This document shows positions 8,537 through 17,882 of a DNA stretch of 64,000 bases, one piece after another; position 1 is the stretch's first letter; the number at the start of each line of letters is the position of its first letter. Below the pieces are notes generated by a model. That model saw nothing but the letters and a program-made list of their open reading frames with translations, made no database searches and had not been told where the DNA came from. The position numbers and the translations under genes are program-made. The stretch covers positions 1 to 64,000 of the forward strand of contig JAYQDD010000006.1 of the NCBI GenBank assembly GCA_038138145.1, written 5' to 3'. This DNA comes from UBA3537 sp038138145 (GTDB taxonomy: Bacteria > Bacteroidota > Bacteroidia > Flavobacteriales > Flavobacteriaceae).

Positions 8537-9289
8537 GTGAGATATTTCGTAGAACTTTCTTACAACGGAACGGATTATCATGGTTGGCAAGTTCAGCCCA
8601 ATGCCATTACGGTGCAGTCTGTTTTGGATAAAGCGCTTTCTATCTTACTCAAAAAACCAACCACTACAATGGGTGCTGGACGCACAGATACTGGTGTGCA
8701 CGCCGCACAAATGGTAGCTCATTTTGACACCGAAAGTTCGATAGATACCGAGGATTTGACTTATAAATTGAACTCTTTTTTACCCAAAACAATTGCTGTT
8801 CACAACATCAAGCAAGTACATGCAGATGCGCATGCCAGATTTGATGCCACACAACGTATGTATCGTTACAAAATAAGCACTTTTAAAGATGTTTTTAATT
8901 TTGATAACGCTTATCATTACACCAACAAATTGGATGTTGACCTAATGAATAAGGCCTCAACTATTTTGTTGGAATATTCTGATTTTAAATGCTTTTCCAG
9001 AGCAAATTCAGATGTAAAAACCCACATTTGCGCCATTTCTGAAGCATTTTGGATTAAGAATGGTCATGAGTTGATTTTTCAAATTAGTGCCGATCGATTT
9101 TTGAGGAATATGGTACGCGCCATTGTTGGTACACTTCTCGATGTAGGGAATCATAAAACCGCTTTGGAAGATTTTCATAATATTATTCAATCCAAAGACC
9201 GTTCAAAGGCAGGAGCATCGGCGCCAGCCAAAGGTTTGTATTTAACCAAAATAGTTTATCCAGACTCCATTTACGATGTCAAAAAGTAA
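8537..9289 (+). CDS. truA: tRNA pseudouridine(38-40) synthase TruA
   Basis: 250 residues starting with GTG at 8537 (MRYFVELSYNGTDYHGWQ). The catalytic aspartate lies in GAGRTDTGVHA, and RFDATQRMYRYKI, FRANSDVKT-like and FLRNMVRAIVGTLLDVG segments match the family. TruA isomerises uridines in the anticodon arm of many tRNAs. TATCTTTG at 8499-8506 is a good -7 element for the promoter. The 3' end overlaps the next gene by 14 bp, which suggests translational coupling to the ABC exporter. Confidence 0.95.
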   Translation: MRYFVELSYNGTDYHGWQVQPNAITVQSVLDKALSILLKKPTTTMGAGRTDTGVHAAQMVAHFDTESSIDTEDLTYKLNSFLPKTIAVHNIKQVHADAHARFDATQRMYRYKISTFKDVFNFDNAYHYTNKLDVDLMNKASTILLEYSDFKCFSRANSDVKTHICAISEAFWIKNGHELIFQISADRFLRNMVRAIVGTLLDVGNHKTALEDFHNIIQSKDRSKAGASAPAKGLYLTKIVYPDSIYDVKK

Positions 9290-11057
9290 TACAAAAAATA
9301 AGAATATTGCTTTTGATGCTCAACTCTTTGGGCGTCTTTTAGGATATACAAAACGCTATTATTTAGTCTTTTTATTTTCGCTATTTACCGTCATCGGATT
9401 GGCTGTTTTTGGGGCCTTACGTCCCAAAGTTTTACAGATGGCCATGGATCAAAACATTGAACAACAAGTACAAGCTGGTTTTTTGAAGTATATCCTATGG
9501 ATGTTGATTTTATTGTTTTTGGAAGTCGTCTGTAATTTATTTTTTATTTATTACGCCAGTTGGCTTGGGCAATCTGTAGTTCGCGATATAAGAATTAAAT
9601 TATTTAACCACATTTTGGGGTTTAAAATGAAATATTTTGACAATTCTTCTGTTGGTGTTTTGCTCACCAGAACCGTCACCGATATGGAACGAATTGCCGA
9701 TATTTTTGGCGAAGGGTTATTCATGATCTTTAGTGATATTCTTAAAATGCTTGTGGTTGGATCGGTTATGGCCTACATGAACTGGCATTTGAGCATCATT
9801 GTTTTTTGCACACTTCCTATTGTTTTGATTGCGACTAAAATCTTCCAAAAGCATATGAAAAAGGCCTTTGAAGAGGTGCGCAATGAAGTTTCAAACCTAA
9901 ATTCCTTTGTGCAAGAACGTCTGACAGGCATGAAGATTGTTCAACTTTTTGCTCGAGAAACCATTGAATTTCAGCGATTTAAAGAAATAAATGAACGACA
10001 CAAAAAAGGGTGGATTAAGACGGTTTGGTACAATTCTGTGTTTTTTCCTATTGCCGAACTTTTGTCGTCCATCACTCTTGGAACAGTCATATGGCTCGGA
10101 GGACTTAATGTTATTTTTGAGCAAACGGCAACGGTTGGGGACTTGGCCGCATTCATCATGATGGTACCGATGATTTTTCGCCCTTTACACCAAATTGCCA
10201 ATAAATTTAATACACTACAAATGGGGATGGTGGCTGCAGATCGTGTGTTTAAAATTCTCGACACTAAATCTAATGTCGAGGATCATGGAACTAAAACCCT
10301 CACTAATTTTCAAGGTGAAATTGAATTTAAAAATGTTCATTTTTCTTATGTTAAGAATGAACCCGTTTTAAAAAATGTATCATTTTCTGTAGATCCTGGT
10401 CAAACCGTAGCTCTTGTAGGTTCTACTGGGGCTGGAAAAACAACTATTATTAATCTTTTAAATCGATTTTATGATATCAATTCTGGTGCTATTTTGTTTG
10501 ATGGTGAGGATATCACGTCCTTTTCTTTAAAATCGCTCCGTAAAAATGTAGCAGTGGTGCTTCAAGATGTGTTTTTGTTTGCCGATACTGTATTTCAAAA
10601 CATTACTTTAGGAAACCCTCAATATACTCTGAACGACGTTGAATTGGCCGCAAAACAAATCGGAATCCACGATTTTATTATGAGTCTTCCAGGGGGCTAT
10701 CAGTACAACGTAAAAGAGCGCGGTATTATGCTTTCTTCAGGGCAAAGACAATTGATTTCTTTTTTACGCGCTTATATCATCAATCCAAAACTATTAATTC
10801 TCGATGAAGCTACCGCTTCAATTGATTCTTATTCTGAGCAATTAATTCAAGAGGCGACCAAAAAAATAACCAAAGGAAGAACGTCAATCGTCATCGCACA
10901 TCGATTGGCTACGATTCAAAAAGCCGACAAAATTATTGTCATGGATGCTGGACAAATTGTGGAGTATGGTACCCACAAATCCCTTTTAAAAAATAAAGAT
11001 GGAGTGTATCGTGGATTGTACGAAGCGCAGTTTCTAAAACAAAAAGAATTAAGTTAA
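9276..11057 (+). CDS. ABC exporter, fused permease and ATPase (MsbA/MdlB-like)
   Basis: 593 residues. The N-terminal half is a six-helix type I exporter domain (about 25-320). The C-terminal ATPase domain has Walker A GSTGAGKTT, the Q-loop VLQDVFLF, the signature LSSGQRQ, Walker B LLILDEATA and the H-loop IAHRLAT. It is a half-transporter that should form a homodimer, or a heterodimer with a partner elsewhere, in the inner membrane. Homologs flip lipids or export drugs; the substrate cannot be read here. It overlaps truA by 14 bp and is convergent with cdaA, overlapping its end by 9 bp. Confidence 0.93.
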   Translation: MSKSNTKNKNIAFDAQLFGRLLGYTKRYYLVFLFSLFTVIGLAVFGALRPKVLQMAMDQNIEQQVQAGFLKYILWMLILLFLEVVCNLFFIYYASWLGQSVVRDIRIKLFNHILGFKMKYFDNSSVGVLLTRTVTDMERIADIFGEGLFMIFSDILKMLVVGSVMAYMNWHLSIIVFCTLPIVLIATKIFQKHMKKAFEEVRNEVSNLNSFVQERLTGMKIVQLFARETIEFQRFKEINERHKKGWIKTVWYNSVFFPIAELLSSITLGTVIWLGGLNVIFEQTATVGDLAAFIMMVPMIFRPLHQIANKFNTLQMGMVAADRVFKILDTKSNVEDHGTKTLTNFQGEIEFKNVHFSYVKNEPVLKNVSFSVDPGQTVALVGSTGAGKTTIINLLNRFYDINSGAILFDGEDITSFSLKSLRKNVAVVLQDVFLFADTVFQNITLGNPQYTLNDVELAAKQIGIHDFIMSLPGGYQYNVKERGIMLSSGQRQLISFLRAYIINPKLLILDEATASIDSYSEQLIQEATKKITKGRTSIVIAHRLATIQKADKIIVMDAGQIVEYGTHKSLLKNKDGVYRGLYEAQFLKQKELS

Positions 11058-11837
11058 ATCTGCTTTTACTTTTTCTTTGAGTTCTTGAGTGTCGTTGAAC
11101 AGTACAAATTCCCCGTTATTTACATACGAAATTTGCCCAGATTCTTCGCTGACCACAAGGGCAATAGCATCTGTTTTTTCGCTAATACCCAGGGCAGCTT
11201 TGTGTCTTAAGCCGAAGCGTGCAGGGATGCTTTTTTTATTGGTGACGGGCAAAATGACGCGCGTCGCCTTTATGATGTTGTTCGAAATAATTATGGCACC
11301 ATCGTGGAGCGGACTGTTTTTGAAAAATATACTTTCCAGTATAGATTGAGTCACTTTGATGTTCATTTTTTCACCTGTTTCCTCGAGAAAATCTAAATTA
11401 TTGTTGCGCTCAAGTACAAGAAGCGCTCCAGTTTTGCTGCTGCCCATTTTTACACAAGCATCAATGATGGCCTCGATATCTGTAGCGTTTTGATTTACAG
11501 GGTTTGTCAAAAAATTAAATCGTCCAAAAAGACCGTTTTTCTTGCCAAAGTTTGTGGAACCAATCATAAGGAGAAATTTTCTAATTTCAGGCTGAAACAC
11601 CACAATTAGGGCAATAATTCCAACACTCATAAATCCGCCAAGAATTCTTGTGAGCATCCGCATCTCAAGCGCATCTACGAGCAAGAAAAAAAGATAAAAA
11701 ATAACAATTCCGATGAAAATATTAATGGCAACAGTACCTCGAATAAGTTTGTACACATAATAGAGTAAAAATGCTACTAAAATAATGTCCAATGCATCAA
11801 GAATATTAAAGTCTAAAAGGTCTTTGAGAATGTCCAC
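11049..11837 (-). CDS. cdaA: diadenylate cyclase CdaA (membrane-bound, DisA_N domain)
   Basis: 262 residues starting with GTG at 11837. Three membrane helices (about 12-30, 36-55 and 62-80) precede a DAC domain with the catalytic motifs DGAIII (in HDGAIIIS) and RHR-like RFGLRHKAALG. CdaA condenses two ATP into the second messenger c-di-AMP, which governs potassium and osmotic balance and cell-envelope integrity in the bacteria studied. It lies 45 bp downstream of folP on the same strand and is probably co-transcribed with it. The 3' end overlaps the convergent ABC exporter by 9 bp. Confidence 0.93.
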   Translation of the reverse strand: MDILKDLLDFNILDALDIILVAFLLYYVYKLIRGTVAINIFIGIVIFYLFFLLVDALEMRMLTRILGGFMSVGIIALIVVFQPEIRKFLLMIGSTNFGKKNGLFGRFNFLTNPVNQNATDIEAIIDACVKMGSSKTGALLVLERNNNLDFLEETGEKMNIKVTQSILESIFFKNSPLHDGAIIISNNIIKATRVILPVTNKKSIPARFGLRHKAALGISEKTDAIALVVSEESGQISYVNNGEFVLFNDTQELKEKVKADLT

Positions 11838-11882
11838 AAAAATTAAAATTTTAATAAAGATACAACATAATATGGAAAATAC

Positions 11883-12728
11883 TTAGAGTTGGTTGTAGAG
11901 CGTGACGCACTCTACCGCTTCTTTCACATCATGTACTCGGAGGATTCGCGATCCGTTCAGCAATGCAGTCATGTTCAGCGCAGTAGTTCCATTTAGAGCC
12001 TCGTTGGGGGTGCAGTCCAAAACCTTATAAATCATTGATTTTCTAGACACCCCTGTCAGAATAGGGCAGTTGAGGTTTGTAAAAAATTCCAATTGACGAA
12101 GAAGCTCATAATTTTGTGCTTGTGTTTTTGCAAATCCAAAACCAGGATCGATGACAAGGTCTGTAATACCGTGGTTTCGGGCACACTGAATACGTTCTGA
12201 AAAATAAGCATAGATGTCATTAATCAAGTGGTTGTACGTTGTTAGTTTTTTCATGGTTTGTGGTGTCCCTCTCATGTGCATCATGATGTAGGGGAGTCCC
12301 AACTCGCCCACTGTGGTCATCATTTCAGTGTCTAAATGTCCAGCAGAAATATCGTTGGAAATTACCGCGCCAGCCCCAGCACATTCGCGTATTACTTTTG
12401 AACGAAAACTATCAATCGAAATCAAGCATTCTGGAAAGTGTTTCACAATTAGTTCTACAACAGGAACAATTCTGTTGAGTTCTTCCTTCTCGGACACAAA
12501 ATCTGCACCAGGACGAGAACTGTACGCCCCAATGTCCACAAAAGTAGCTCCTTCGGTCAATAGTTTTTCGACTTGTGCTAAAATACTTTTTGGTGCTTTG
12601 AATCGGCCACCGTCATAAAAAGAATCAGGAGTAATATTTAGAATCCCCATTACTTTTGGGGTGCTGAGGTCTATGAGTTTGCCGTTGTAATTTATGCTCA
12701 AGTTTTTATTGAGATTTTCAGATTTCAT
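11883..12728 (-). CDS. folP: dihydropteroate synthase
   Basis: 281 residues. The DHPS signatures are clear: VMGILNITPDSFYDGGRF near the N-terminus, VDIGAYSSRPGA, ISIDSF, MHMRGTP, DPGFGFAKT and TGVSRKS. The enzyme joins p-aminobenzoate to the pterin diphosphate in folate synthesis and is the sulfonamide target. It is first in a two-gene unit with cdaA, and divergent from the DUF1599 operon. Confidence 0.95.
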   Translation of the reverse strand: MKSENLNKNLSINYNGKLIDLSTPKVMGILNITPDSFYDGGRFKAPKSILAQVEKLLTEGATFVDIGAYSSRPGADFVSEKEELNRIVPVVELIVKHFPECLISIDSFRSKVIRECAGAGAVISNDISAGHLDTEMMTTVGELGLPYIMMHMRGTPQTMKKLTTYNHLINDIYAYFSERIQCARNHGITDLVIDPGFGFAKTQAQNYELLRQLEFFTNLNCPILTGVSRKSMIYKVLDCTPNEALNGTTALNMTALLNGSRILRVHDVKEAVECVTLYNQL

Positions 12729-12807
12729 TACTGTGCTAAAGTTTAAACCATAAATTTTGATGGTTTGAAAATTTTAAGCGAAATTTACGGAAAATTCAAG
12801 CCATTTT

Positions 12808-13350
12808 ATGCAAAATACAGCAAAAGAATACGATGCAATAGTTTTAAGTTGTAGAGACTTATTTTCAAAAAAAATGAACGACTACGGTTGTGCTTGGCGT
12901 ATTCTTAGACTTCCTTCGCTTACAGATCAAATTTTCATCAAAGCGCAGCGTATTCGTGGATTGCAACAAAATAAAACACAGCGTGTGAATGAAGGTGCAG
13001 CGAGTGAGTTTATCGGCATTATAAATTATTGCGTCATGGCACTCATTCAAATCGATCGAGGTGTAGCAGAACAACCCGACTTATCTTTTGAAGACACAAT
13101 GGCTGATTATGATGCGAAAATTGCTCATACAAAACAATTAATGTTGGATAAAAATCACGATTATGGCGAGGCCTGGCGCGATATGCGTGTGAGTTCGCTC
13201 ACGGATTTGATCTTACAAAAATTACTGCGTGTCAAACAAATTGAAGATAATGCTGGACAAACGCTTGTCAGCGAAGGTATTGATGCCAATTATCAAGATA
13301 TGATTAATTATGCCATTTTTGCACTTATTCACTTAAACGAAAAACAATGA
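12808..13350 (+). CDS. DUF1599 protein with two copies of its domain
   Basis: 180 residues made of an internal duplication. Residues ~8-85 contain LFSKKMNDYGCAWRILRLPSLTDQ and residues ~100-178 contain LMLDKNHDYGEAWRDMRVSSLTDL; each is followed by a helix with the pattern INYxxxALIxL. The conserved DYGxAWR...SLTD motif defines the DUF1599 family, whose function is not established. It opens a seven-gene operon that ends with clpS; its stop overlaps the next start by 4 bp (ATGA). Confidence 0.83.
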   Translation: MQNTAKEYDAIVLSCRDLFSKKMNDYGCAWRILRLPSLTDQIFIKAQRIRGLQQNKTQRVNEGAASEFIGIINYCVMALIQIDRGVAEQPDLSFEDTMADYDAKIAHTKQLMLDKNHDYGEAWRDMRVSSLTDLILQKLLRVKQIEDNAGQTLVSEGIDANYQDMINYAIFALIHLNEKQ

Positions 13351-14441
13351 AAATCTTAACCCCCATTTCTCGAATATTTGTTGGAATTTTATTCATCATT
13401 TCTGGCTTTATTAAACTCAATGACCCCTTGGGGTTCTCTTACAAATTGCAAGAATATTTTAGTGCAGAGGTGTTGAACCTTCCTTTTTTGGAGCCCTACG
13501 CACTTGCTATATCTGTTTTTGTTGTTGTTTTTGAAGTCGTTCTCGGCGTCTTTTTATTGATTGGTTATAAGCCAAAATTTACGCTGTGGAGTCTTCTTTT
13601 AATGATCGTTTTCTTTACGTTTCTAACCTTTTATTCAGCGTATTTTGATAAAGTTAAAGATTGTGGATGTTTTGGTGATGCGCTAAAGCTGACTCCATGG
13701 GAAAGCTTTACAAAAGACGTCGTTCTTCTCGTACTTATTCTTATCGTATTTTTTGGAAGAAAATATATTACGCCAATTTTTAATCCATTATTAACCAATA
13801 TTTTTGCTGCACTCAGTTTGGTTTTGAGTTTAGCTTTTGGGTACCATGTATTGATGCATTTACCAAGTATAGATTTTAGAGCGTATAAAATTGGAGACAA
13901 CCTAATTGAAAACATGAGTACGCCCCCTGATGCCCCAAAAGCAATTCAAGAATTTACATGGACTTTTGATGTCAATGGCACTCAAAAAACTATTATTACA
14001 GACGGCTCGTATCCCAATGTAGAAGGCACTTATGTTGGCGTGGAGACTAAAATTATTGATGAAGGTTTTCAACCATCGATTTTGGACTTTTCTATTGAAT
14101 CAGAATCTGAAGATTTGACAAATTATTTCTTAGAGCAAGACCGTTTATTGATGATTGTTTCCTACAATTTAGAAACTGCTGAAAAAGAAGGGCTTTTGAA
14201 GCTTAAATCAATCTCGGATCAAGCATTAAAAGAAGGATATACCGTCATTGGTTTAAGTGCTTCTGGAGATGAGGTTAAGCGTCGAATTAAAACAAAATAC
14301 GATCTCAATTTTGAGTTTTTTATCTGTGACGAAAAAGCACTGAAAACCGTGGTCCGTTCCAATCCAGGCGTGTTGACACTTCAAAAAGGAACGGTACAGC
14401 AAAAGGTACATTGGAACGATATTGAAGAATTAGAATTGTAA
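13347..14441 (+). CDS. DoxX-type membrane protein with a thioredoxin-like C-terminal domain (BT_3928 family)
   Basis: 364 residues. The first ~150 residues are a DoxX four-helix membrane module (GFIKLNDPLGFSYKLQEYF, then KDCGCFGDALKLTPWESF between helices), with a fifth helix at about 148-170. The C-terminal region (about 255-364) resembles a thioredoxin fold (LLMIVSYNLETAE, YTVIGLSASGDEVKRRI, NPGVLTLQKGTV) but lacks a CxxC at the active-site position. The CGC between membrane helices may be the redox site. Translationally coupled to DUF1599 (ATGA) and to the permease 3 bp downstream. A role in envelope redox chemistry is a guess. Confidence 0.75.
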   Translation: MKILTPISRIFVGILFIISGFIKLNDPLGFSYKLQEYFSAEVLNLPFLEPYALAISVFVVVFEVVLGVFLLIGYKPKFTLWSLLLMIVFFTFLTFYSAYFDKVKDCGCFGDALKLTPWESFTKDVVLLVLILIVFFGRKYITPIFNPLLTNIFAALSLVLSLAFGYHVLMHLPSIDFRAYKIGDNLIENMSTPPDAPKAIQEFTWTFDVNGTQKTIITDGSYPNVEGTYVGVETKIIDEGFQPSILDFSIESESEDLTNYFLEQDRLLMIVSYNLETAEKEGLLKLKSISDQALKEGYTVIGLSASGDEVKRRIKTKYDLNFEFFICDEKALKTVVRSNPGVLTLQKGTVQQKVHWNDIEELEL

Positions 14442-14444
14442 AAT

Positions 14445-15521
14445 TTGGGACGGTATTTAGCAAAAAAAATCATCAATACCTTCATCACGCTTTTTGGTGT
14501 TGTGTCTGTCATATTTTTTTTATTTAATGTATTGCCCGGTGATCCTGCGCGTATGATGTTGGGTCAAAATGAAGATGAGACACAGTTGCTTGTGGTCAAA
14601 AAAAAATACGGATTTGATCAACCCATATTTACTCAATATCTTTATTATTTGAATGATTTATCTCCAGTTTCTTTTCATTCCGATACAAAAACGCACTACA
14701 CCTATCTTTCACCTGGAAAGTATACGTATTTAAAACTGTTTGACATTCAAAATAAGCATGTGGTTTTCAAATATCCTTATTTGCGTACTTCGTTTACACG
14801 GCAAGGAAAAAATGTTTCACAAATCCTTAAAGACACTCTGCCAAACACTTTTGTTTTGGCCAGTACCTCTATTGTAATTGCTTTGTTTTTGGGGGTGTTT
14901 TTGGGGGTGCTTTCCGCATTTTATAAAGACCGTTGGGTGGACAAACTTGTGCTTGTTATCAGTACTCTTGGTATGAGCTTACCTTCGTTTTTTAGTGCCA
15001 TTATTTTTGCTTGGTTGTTTGGTTTTTTATGGCATGAAATTACCGGTTTAGACATGACGGGTAATCTATATGAATTAGACGATTTTGGTGAACTGAGGAC
15101 CTTGCATCTTCAGAACTTAATTCTCCCAGCTGTAGTTTTAGGTATCCGCCCCTTGGCAGTTGTTTCGCAACTCATGCGCAATTCGTTATTGGAAGTCTTT
15201 AATCAAGAATACATCAAGACGGCAAAAGCCAAAGGACTGAATGCCAAACAAGTCCTATTAAAGCATGCCTTAAAGAATGCTTTAAGTCCTGTAATCACTG
15301 CAATTTCAGGTTGGTTTGCGTCATTATTGGCCGGTGCAGTTTTTGTAGAATACGTTTTTGGATGGAATGGTCTTGGTAAAGAAATCGTAAATGCGCTAAA
15401 TACATTAGATTTACCGGTAATTATGGGTGCTGTTTTAATAATTGCCACTATTTTTGTCCTGCTAAATATTGTCGTAGATATCATCTATGCTTATTTGAAC
15501 CCCAAAATCAAATTAAATTAA
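14445..15521 (+). CDS. lone DppB/OppB-type ABC transporter permease
   Basis: 358 residues starting with TTG at 14445, 3 bp after the previous stop; no in-frame ATG occurs before the first membrane helix is complete. The protein has an N-terminal helix with the LFNVLPGDPARMMLG motif typical of DppB. A periplasmic segment follows (~65-125), then five helices with the EAA-type loop EYIKTAKAKGLNAKQVLLKHALKNA. The partner permease (DppC), the two ATPases and a binding protein are absent from this operon. Related flavobacteria carry the same lone permease in this context as far as I recall. It may pair with subunits encoded elsewhere. Confidence 0.85.
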   Translation: MGRYLAKKIINTFITLFGVVSVIFFLFNVLPGDPARMMLGQNEDETQLLVVKKKYGFDQPIFTQYLYYLNDLSPVSFHSDTKTHYTYLSPGKYTYLKLFDIQNKHVVFKYPYLRTSFTRQGKNVSQILKDTLPNTFVLASTSIVIALFLGVFLGVLSAFYKDRWVDKLVLVISTLGMSLPSFFSAIIFAWLFGFLWHEITGLDMTGNLYELDDFGELRTLHLQNLILPAVVLGIRPLAVVSQLMRNSLLEVFNQEYIKTAKAKGLNAKQVLLKHALKNALSPVITAISGWFASLLAGAVFVEYVFGWNGLGKEIVNALNTLDLPVIMGAVLIIATIFVLLNIVVDIIYAYLNPKIKLN

Positions 15522-16010
15522 ATGAAAAAATTATTTTTATCCTTTTTGATTGGAAGTTCGCTGCTGAATTGTCAAACAGAACCAGTTACTACCTTCTCAG
15601 ATGAAGCGTTGAATGATGAGTTTATAACCTTAGACGGATCGGTAGTACCTTTTAGTACAATTTTAGAAAAACATAAGGGAGAAACCATCTTTATAGATGT
15701 CTGGGCCTCGTGGTGTAAAGATTGTGTAAAAAGTCTTCCAAAACTAAAAGAACTTCAGAACGATTATCCCAATACAACTTATGTATACTTATCCTTAGAC
15801 AAATCTATAAATGCTTGGAAAAAGGGCATTCAAAAACACGAATTAAGAGGTGATCATTACTACATGCAATCTGGATGGAAAGGTGCCATGGGCAAATTTT
15901 TAGACTTAGATTGGATTCCTCGCTACATAATTGTAGATGACAAAGGAAAAATTGTAGTCTTTAGAGCCATTAAAACAAAAGATAAAAACCTAAGAAAACA
16001 CTTAAAATGA
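15522..16010 (+). CDS. thioredoxin-like (TlpA-type) lipoprotein
   Basis: 162 residues. A lipoprotein signal ends at LLNC (Cys 17), so the protein should be anchored in the periplasm-facing leaflet. The thioredoxin fold has the redox motif WASWCKDCVKSLPKL (CKDC), the cis-proline region WIPRYIIVDDKG and the usual VYLSLD strand. It is shorter than most TlpA proteins and lacks a long N-terminal DUF4369 domain. It follows the permease with no gap and overlaps tpiA by 4 bp (ATGA), so expression is tied to the operon. Confidence 0.85.
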   Translation: MKKLFLSFLIGSSLLNCQTEPVTTFSDEALNDEFITLDGSVVPFSTILEKHKGETIFIDVWASWCKDCVKSLPKLKELQNDYPNTTYVYLSLDKSINAWKKGIQKHELRGDHYYMQSGWKGAMGKFLDLDWIPRYIIVDDKGKIVVFRAIKTKDKNLRKHLK

Positions 16011-16756
16011 GAAAACAAATTGTTGCTGGAAACTGGAAAATGAATAACGATCATGTAGATTCTGAACTATTAATTTCAAAACTTTTAGAACAGCACCACC
16101 ATCCAAGCACTGAGGTTATTGTTGCACCACCATTCACCAATATATTAGCCGTTACAAATTCGTTAAAAGGGAATTCAATTGCTGTGGCTGCACAAAATAT
16201 GCATTATGCGGAAAGTGGAGCTTTTACAGGCGAGGTGAGTGCAAGCATGCTCACCAGCTTGGGTGTCCACACCGTTATCTTGGGCCACAGCGAGCGCCGC
16301 GCTTATTTCAATGAAACAGATGCATTACTTGCCAAAAAAGTAGATACTGCTCTTGCCCATGATATGCGTGTCATTTTTTGTTTTGGAGAAGAGTTAACAG
16401 ACCGTAAAGCAGGAAATGAAAATGAAGTTGTAGCCAGTCAAATTAAAAATGCGCTATTCCATTTGCCAACATCATCTTGGAGCCAAATCGTCTTGGCTTA
16501 CGAACCTGTATGGGCTATTGGAACAGGTGAAACTGCAACACCCGATCAGGCGCAAGACATGCATGCATTTATAAGACAAACGCTTGCCGAGCAGTATTCC
16601 TCTGCATTAGCCGATGAGGTTTCAATTCTTTATGGAGGCAGTGTAAAGTCTGCCAATGCAAAAGAAATCTTTTCTAAACCAGATGTAGATGGAGGTCTTA
16701 TTGGAGGTGCTTCCTTAGATGCAGAGCATTTTAGTGCGATTGTCAATTCATTTTAG
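16007..16756 (+). CDS. tpiA: triosephosphate isomerase
   Basis: 249 residues. Family motifs: AGNWKMN at the start, LGHSERR with the catalytic His, AYEPVWAIGTG with the catalytic Glu, and YGGSVKSANA plus GGLIGGASL at the phosphate site. Interconverts dihydroxyacetone phosphate and glyceraldehyde 3-phosphate in glycolysis. Overlaps the thioredoxin-like gene by 4 bp and is followed 3 bp later by prmA. Confidence 0.97.
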   Translation: MRKQIVAGNWKMNNDHVDSELLISKLLEQHHHPSTEVIVAPPFTNILAVTNSLKGNSIAVAAQNMHYAESGAFTGEVSASMLTSLGVHTVILGHSERRAYFNETDALLAKKVDTALAHDMRVIFCFGEELTDRKAGNENEVVASQIKNALFHLPTSSWSQIVLAYEPVWAIGTGETATPDQAQDMHAFIRQTLAEQYSSALADEVSILYGGSVKSANAKEIFSKPDVDGGLIGGASLDAEHFSAIVNSF

Positions 16757-16759
16757 AAA

Positions 16760-17599
16760 ATGGACGCATCCATTTATATTGGATATCATTTTACGGTCAC
16801 ACCACAACACCCAGGAGTGGAAATTCTTATAGCTGAACTTGGCTACGCAGGTTTTGAAAGTTTTGTCGAGCATACGGACGGTGTTACCGCTTACATTCAA
16901 AAAAAAGAACACCATTCAAATATTTTGGATGATATTCAACTATTGAAAAACGATGCCTTTTCAATACAATACAATTCAGAAGAAATTGAACAAGTCAATT
17001 GGAATGCTAAATGGGAAGAAAATTTTCATCCTATTGTAGTAGATCACCGTTGCACAGTTCGTGCCCCTTTTCATGAAAAAACCAATGCTGAATATGACAT
17101 TGTTATTGAACCCAAAATGAGTTTTGGCACTGGACATCATGAGACGACACACATGATGATTCAATATATTTTAGATACAGATTTTACAGAAAAATCTGTT
17201 TTGGATATGGGTTGTGGTACAGGTGTTTTGGCGATTTTGGCCGAAAAAAGAGGTGCTGCTCGCATTGATGCCATCGATATTGATGAGTGGTGTTTTGTCA
17301 ATAGTTTGGAAAATTGTGAACGGAATTCATGTCAAAAAATCAATGTCTTTAAAGGAGATGTTCAGCTTTTGAAAGATAAATCGTATGATGTCATTATTGC
17401 AAACATCAATAGAAATATTCTTGTGAATGATATTCCTCAATATGTGTCTTGTTTAAATCCAAAGGGTTTGTTATTTTTAAGCGGTTTTTACAAACAAGAT
17501 ATCCCTTTGATTCAAGAGGTGTGTGTACAGCACGAGTTAGGTTTGGACGCCCAAATTTCCAAAAATGATTGGGTAGCCCTAAAATTTAAAAAAAACTAA
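16760..17599 (+). CDS. prmA: ribosomal protein L11 methyltransferase
   Basis: 279 residues. The C-terminal domain is a class I SAM-dependent methyltransferase with motif I VLDMGCGTGVLAILAEKRGA, the acidic DAIDIDEW loop and ANINRNIL near motif IV. FGTGHHETTHMM is typical of PrmA. The N-terminal ~100 residues form the L11-recognition domain. Trimethylates L11 at several positions. Its stop overlaps the clpS start by 1 bp. Confidence 0.93.
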   Translation: MDASIYIGYHFTVTPQHPGVEILIAELGYAGFESFVEHTDGVTAYIQKKEHHSNILDDIQLLKNDAFSIQYNSEEIEQVNWNAKWEENFHPIVVDHRCTVRAPFHEKTNAEYDIVIEPKMSFGTGHHETTHMMIQYILDTDFTEKSVLDMGCGTGVLAILAEKRGAARIDAIDIDEWCFVNSLENCERNSCQKINVFKGDVQLLKDKSYDVIIANINRNILVNDIPQYVSCLNPKGLLFLSGFYKQDIPLIQEVCVQHELGLDAQISKNDWVALKFKKN

Positions 17600-17874
17600 T
17601 GGGAACAAAAGAGCACATACAAGAGGCGGTTGAAACGACTGAAGATTATGGTTCGTTTAATGAAATCGTATTATTCAATGACGATGTGAATACATTCGAC
17701 CATGTGATAGAAACTTTAGTAGATGTATGTAACCATTCATACGAACAAGCCGAGCAATGTTCTATTTTGGTGCATTACAAAGGGAAATGTACTGTAAAAA
17801 CTGGGCCTTATGACGATTTGAAACCACGGTGTACAAAACTTTTACAAGCGGGTTTAAGTGCCGAAATTGTTTAA
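17599..17874 (+). CDS. clpS: ClpS adaptor for the ClpAP protease
   Basis: 91 residues. The core motif LFNDDVNTFDHVIETLVDVC and the metal/hydrophobic-pocket region VHYKGKCTVKTGP are typical of ClpS, which delivers N-degron substrates to ClpA (or ClpC). Last gene of the operon; it ends 8 bp before the convergent sulfur-enzyme gene, with no obvious hairpin between. Confidence 0.93.
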   Translation: MGTKEHIQEAVETTEDYGSFNEIVLFNDDVNTFDHVIETLVDVCNHSYEQAEQCSILVHYKGKCTVKTGPYDDLKPRCTKLLQAGLSAEIV

Positions 17875-17882
17875 TCTTTGGC

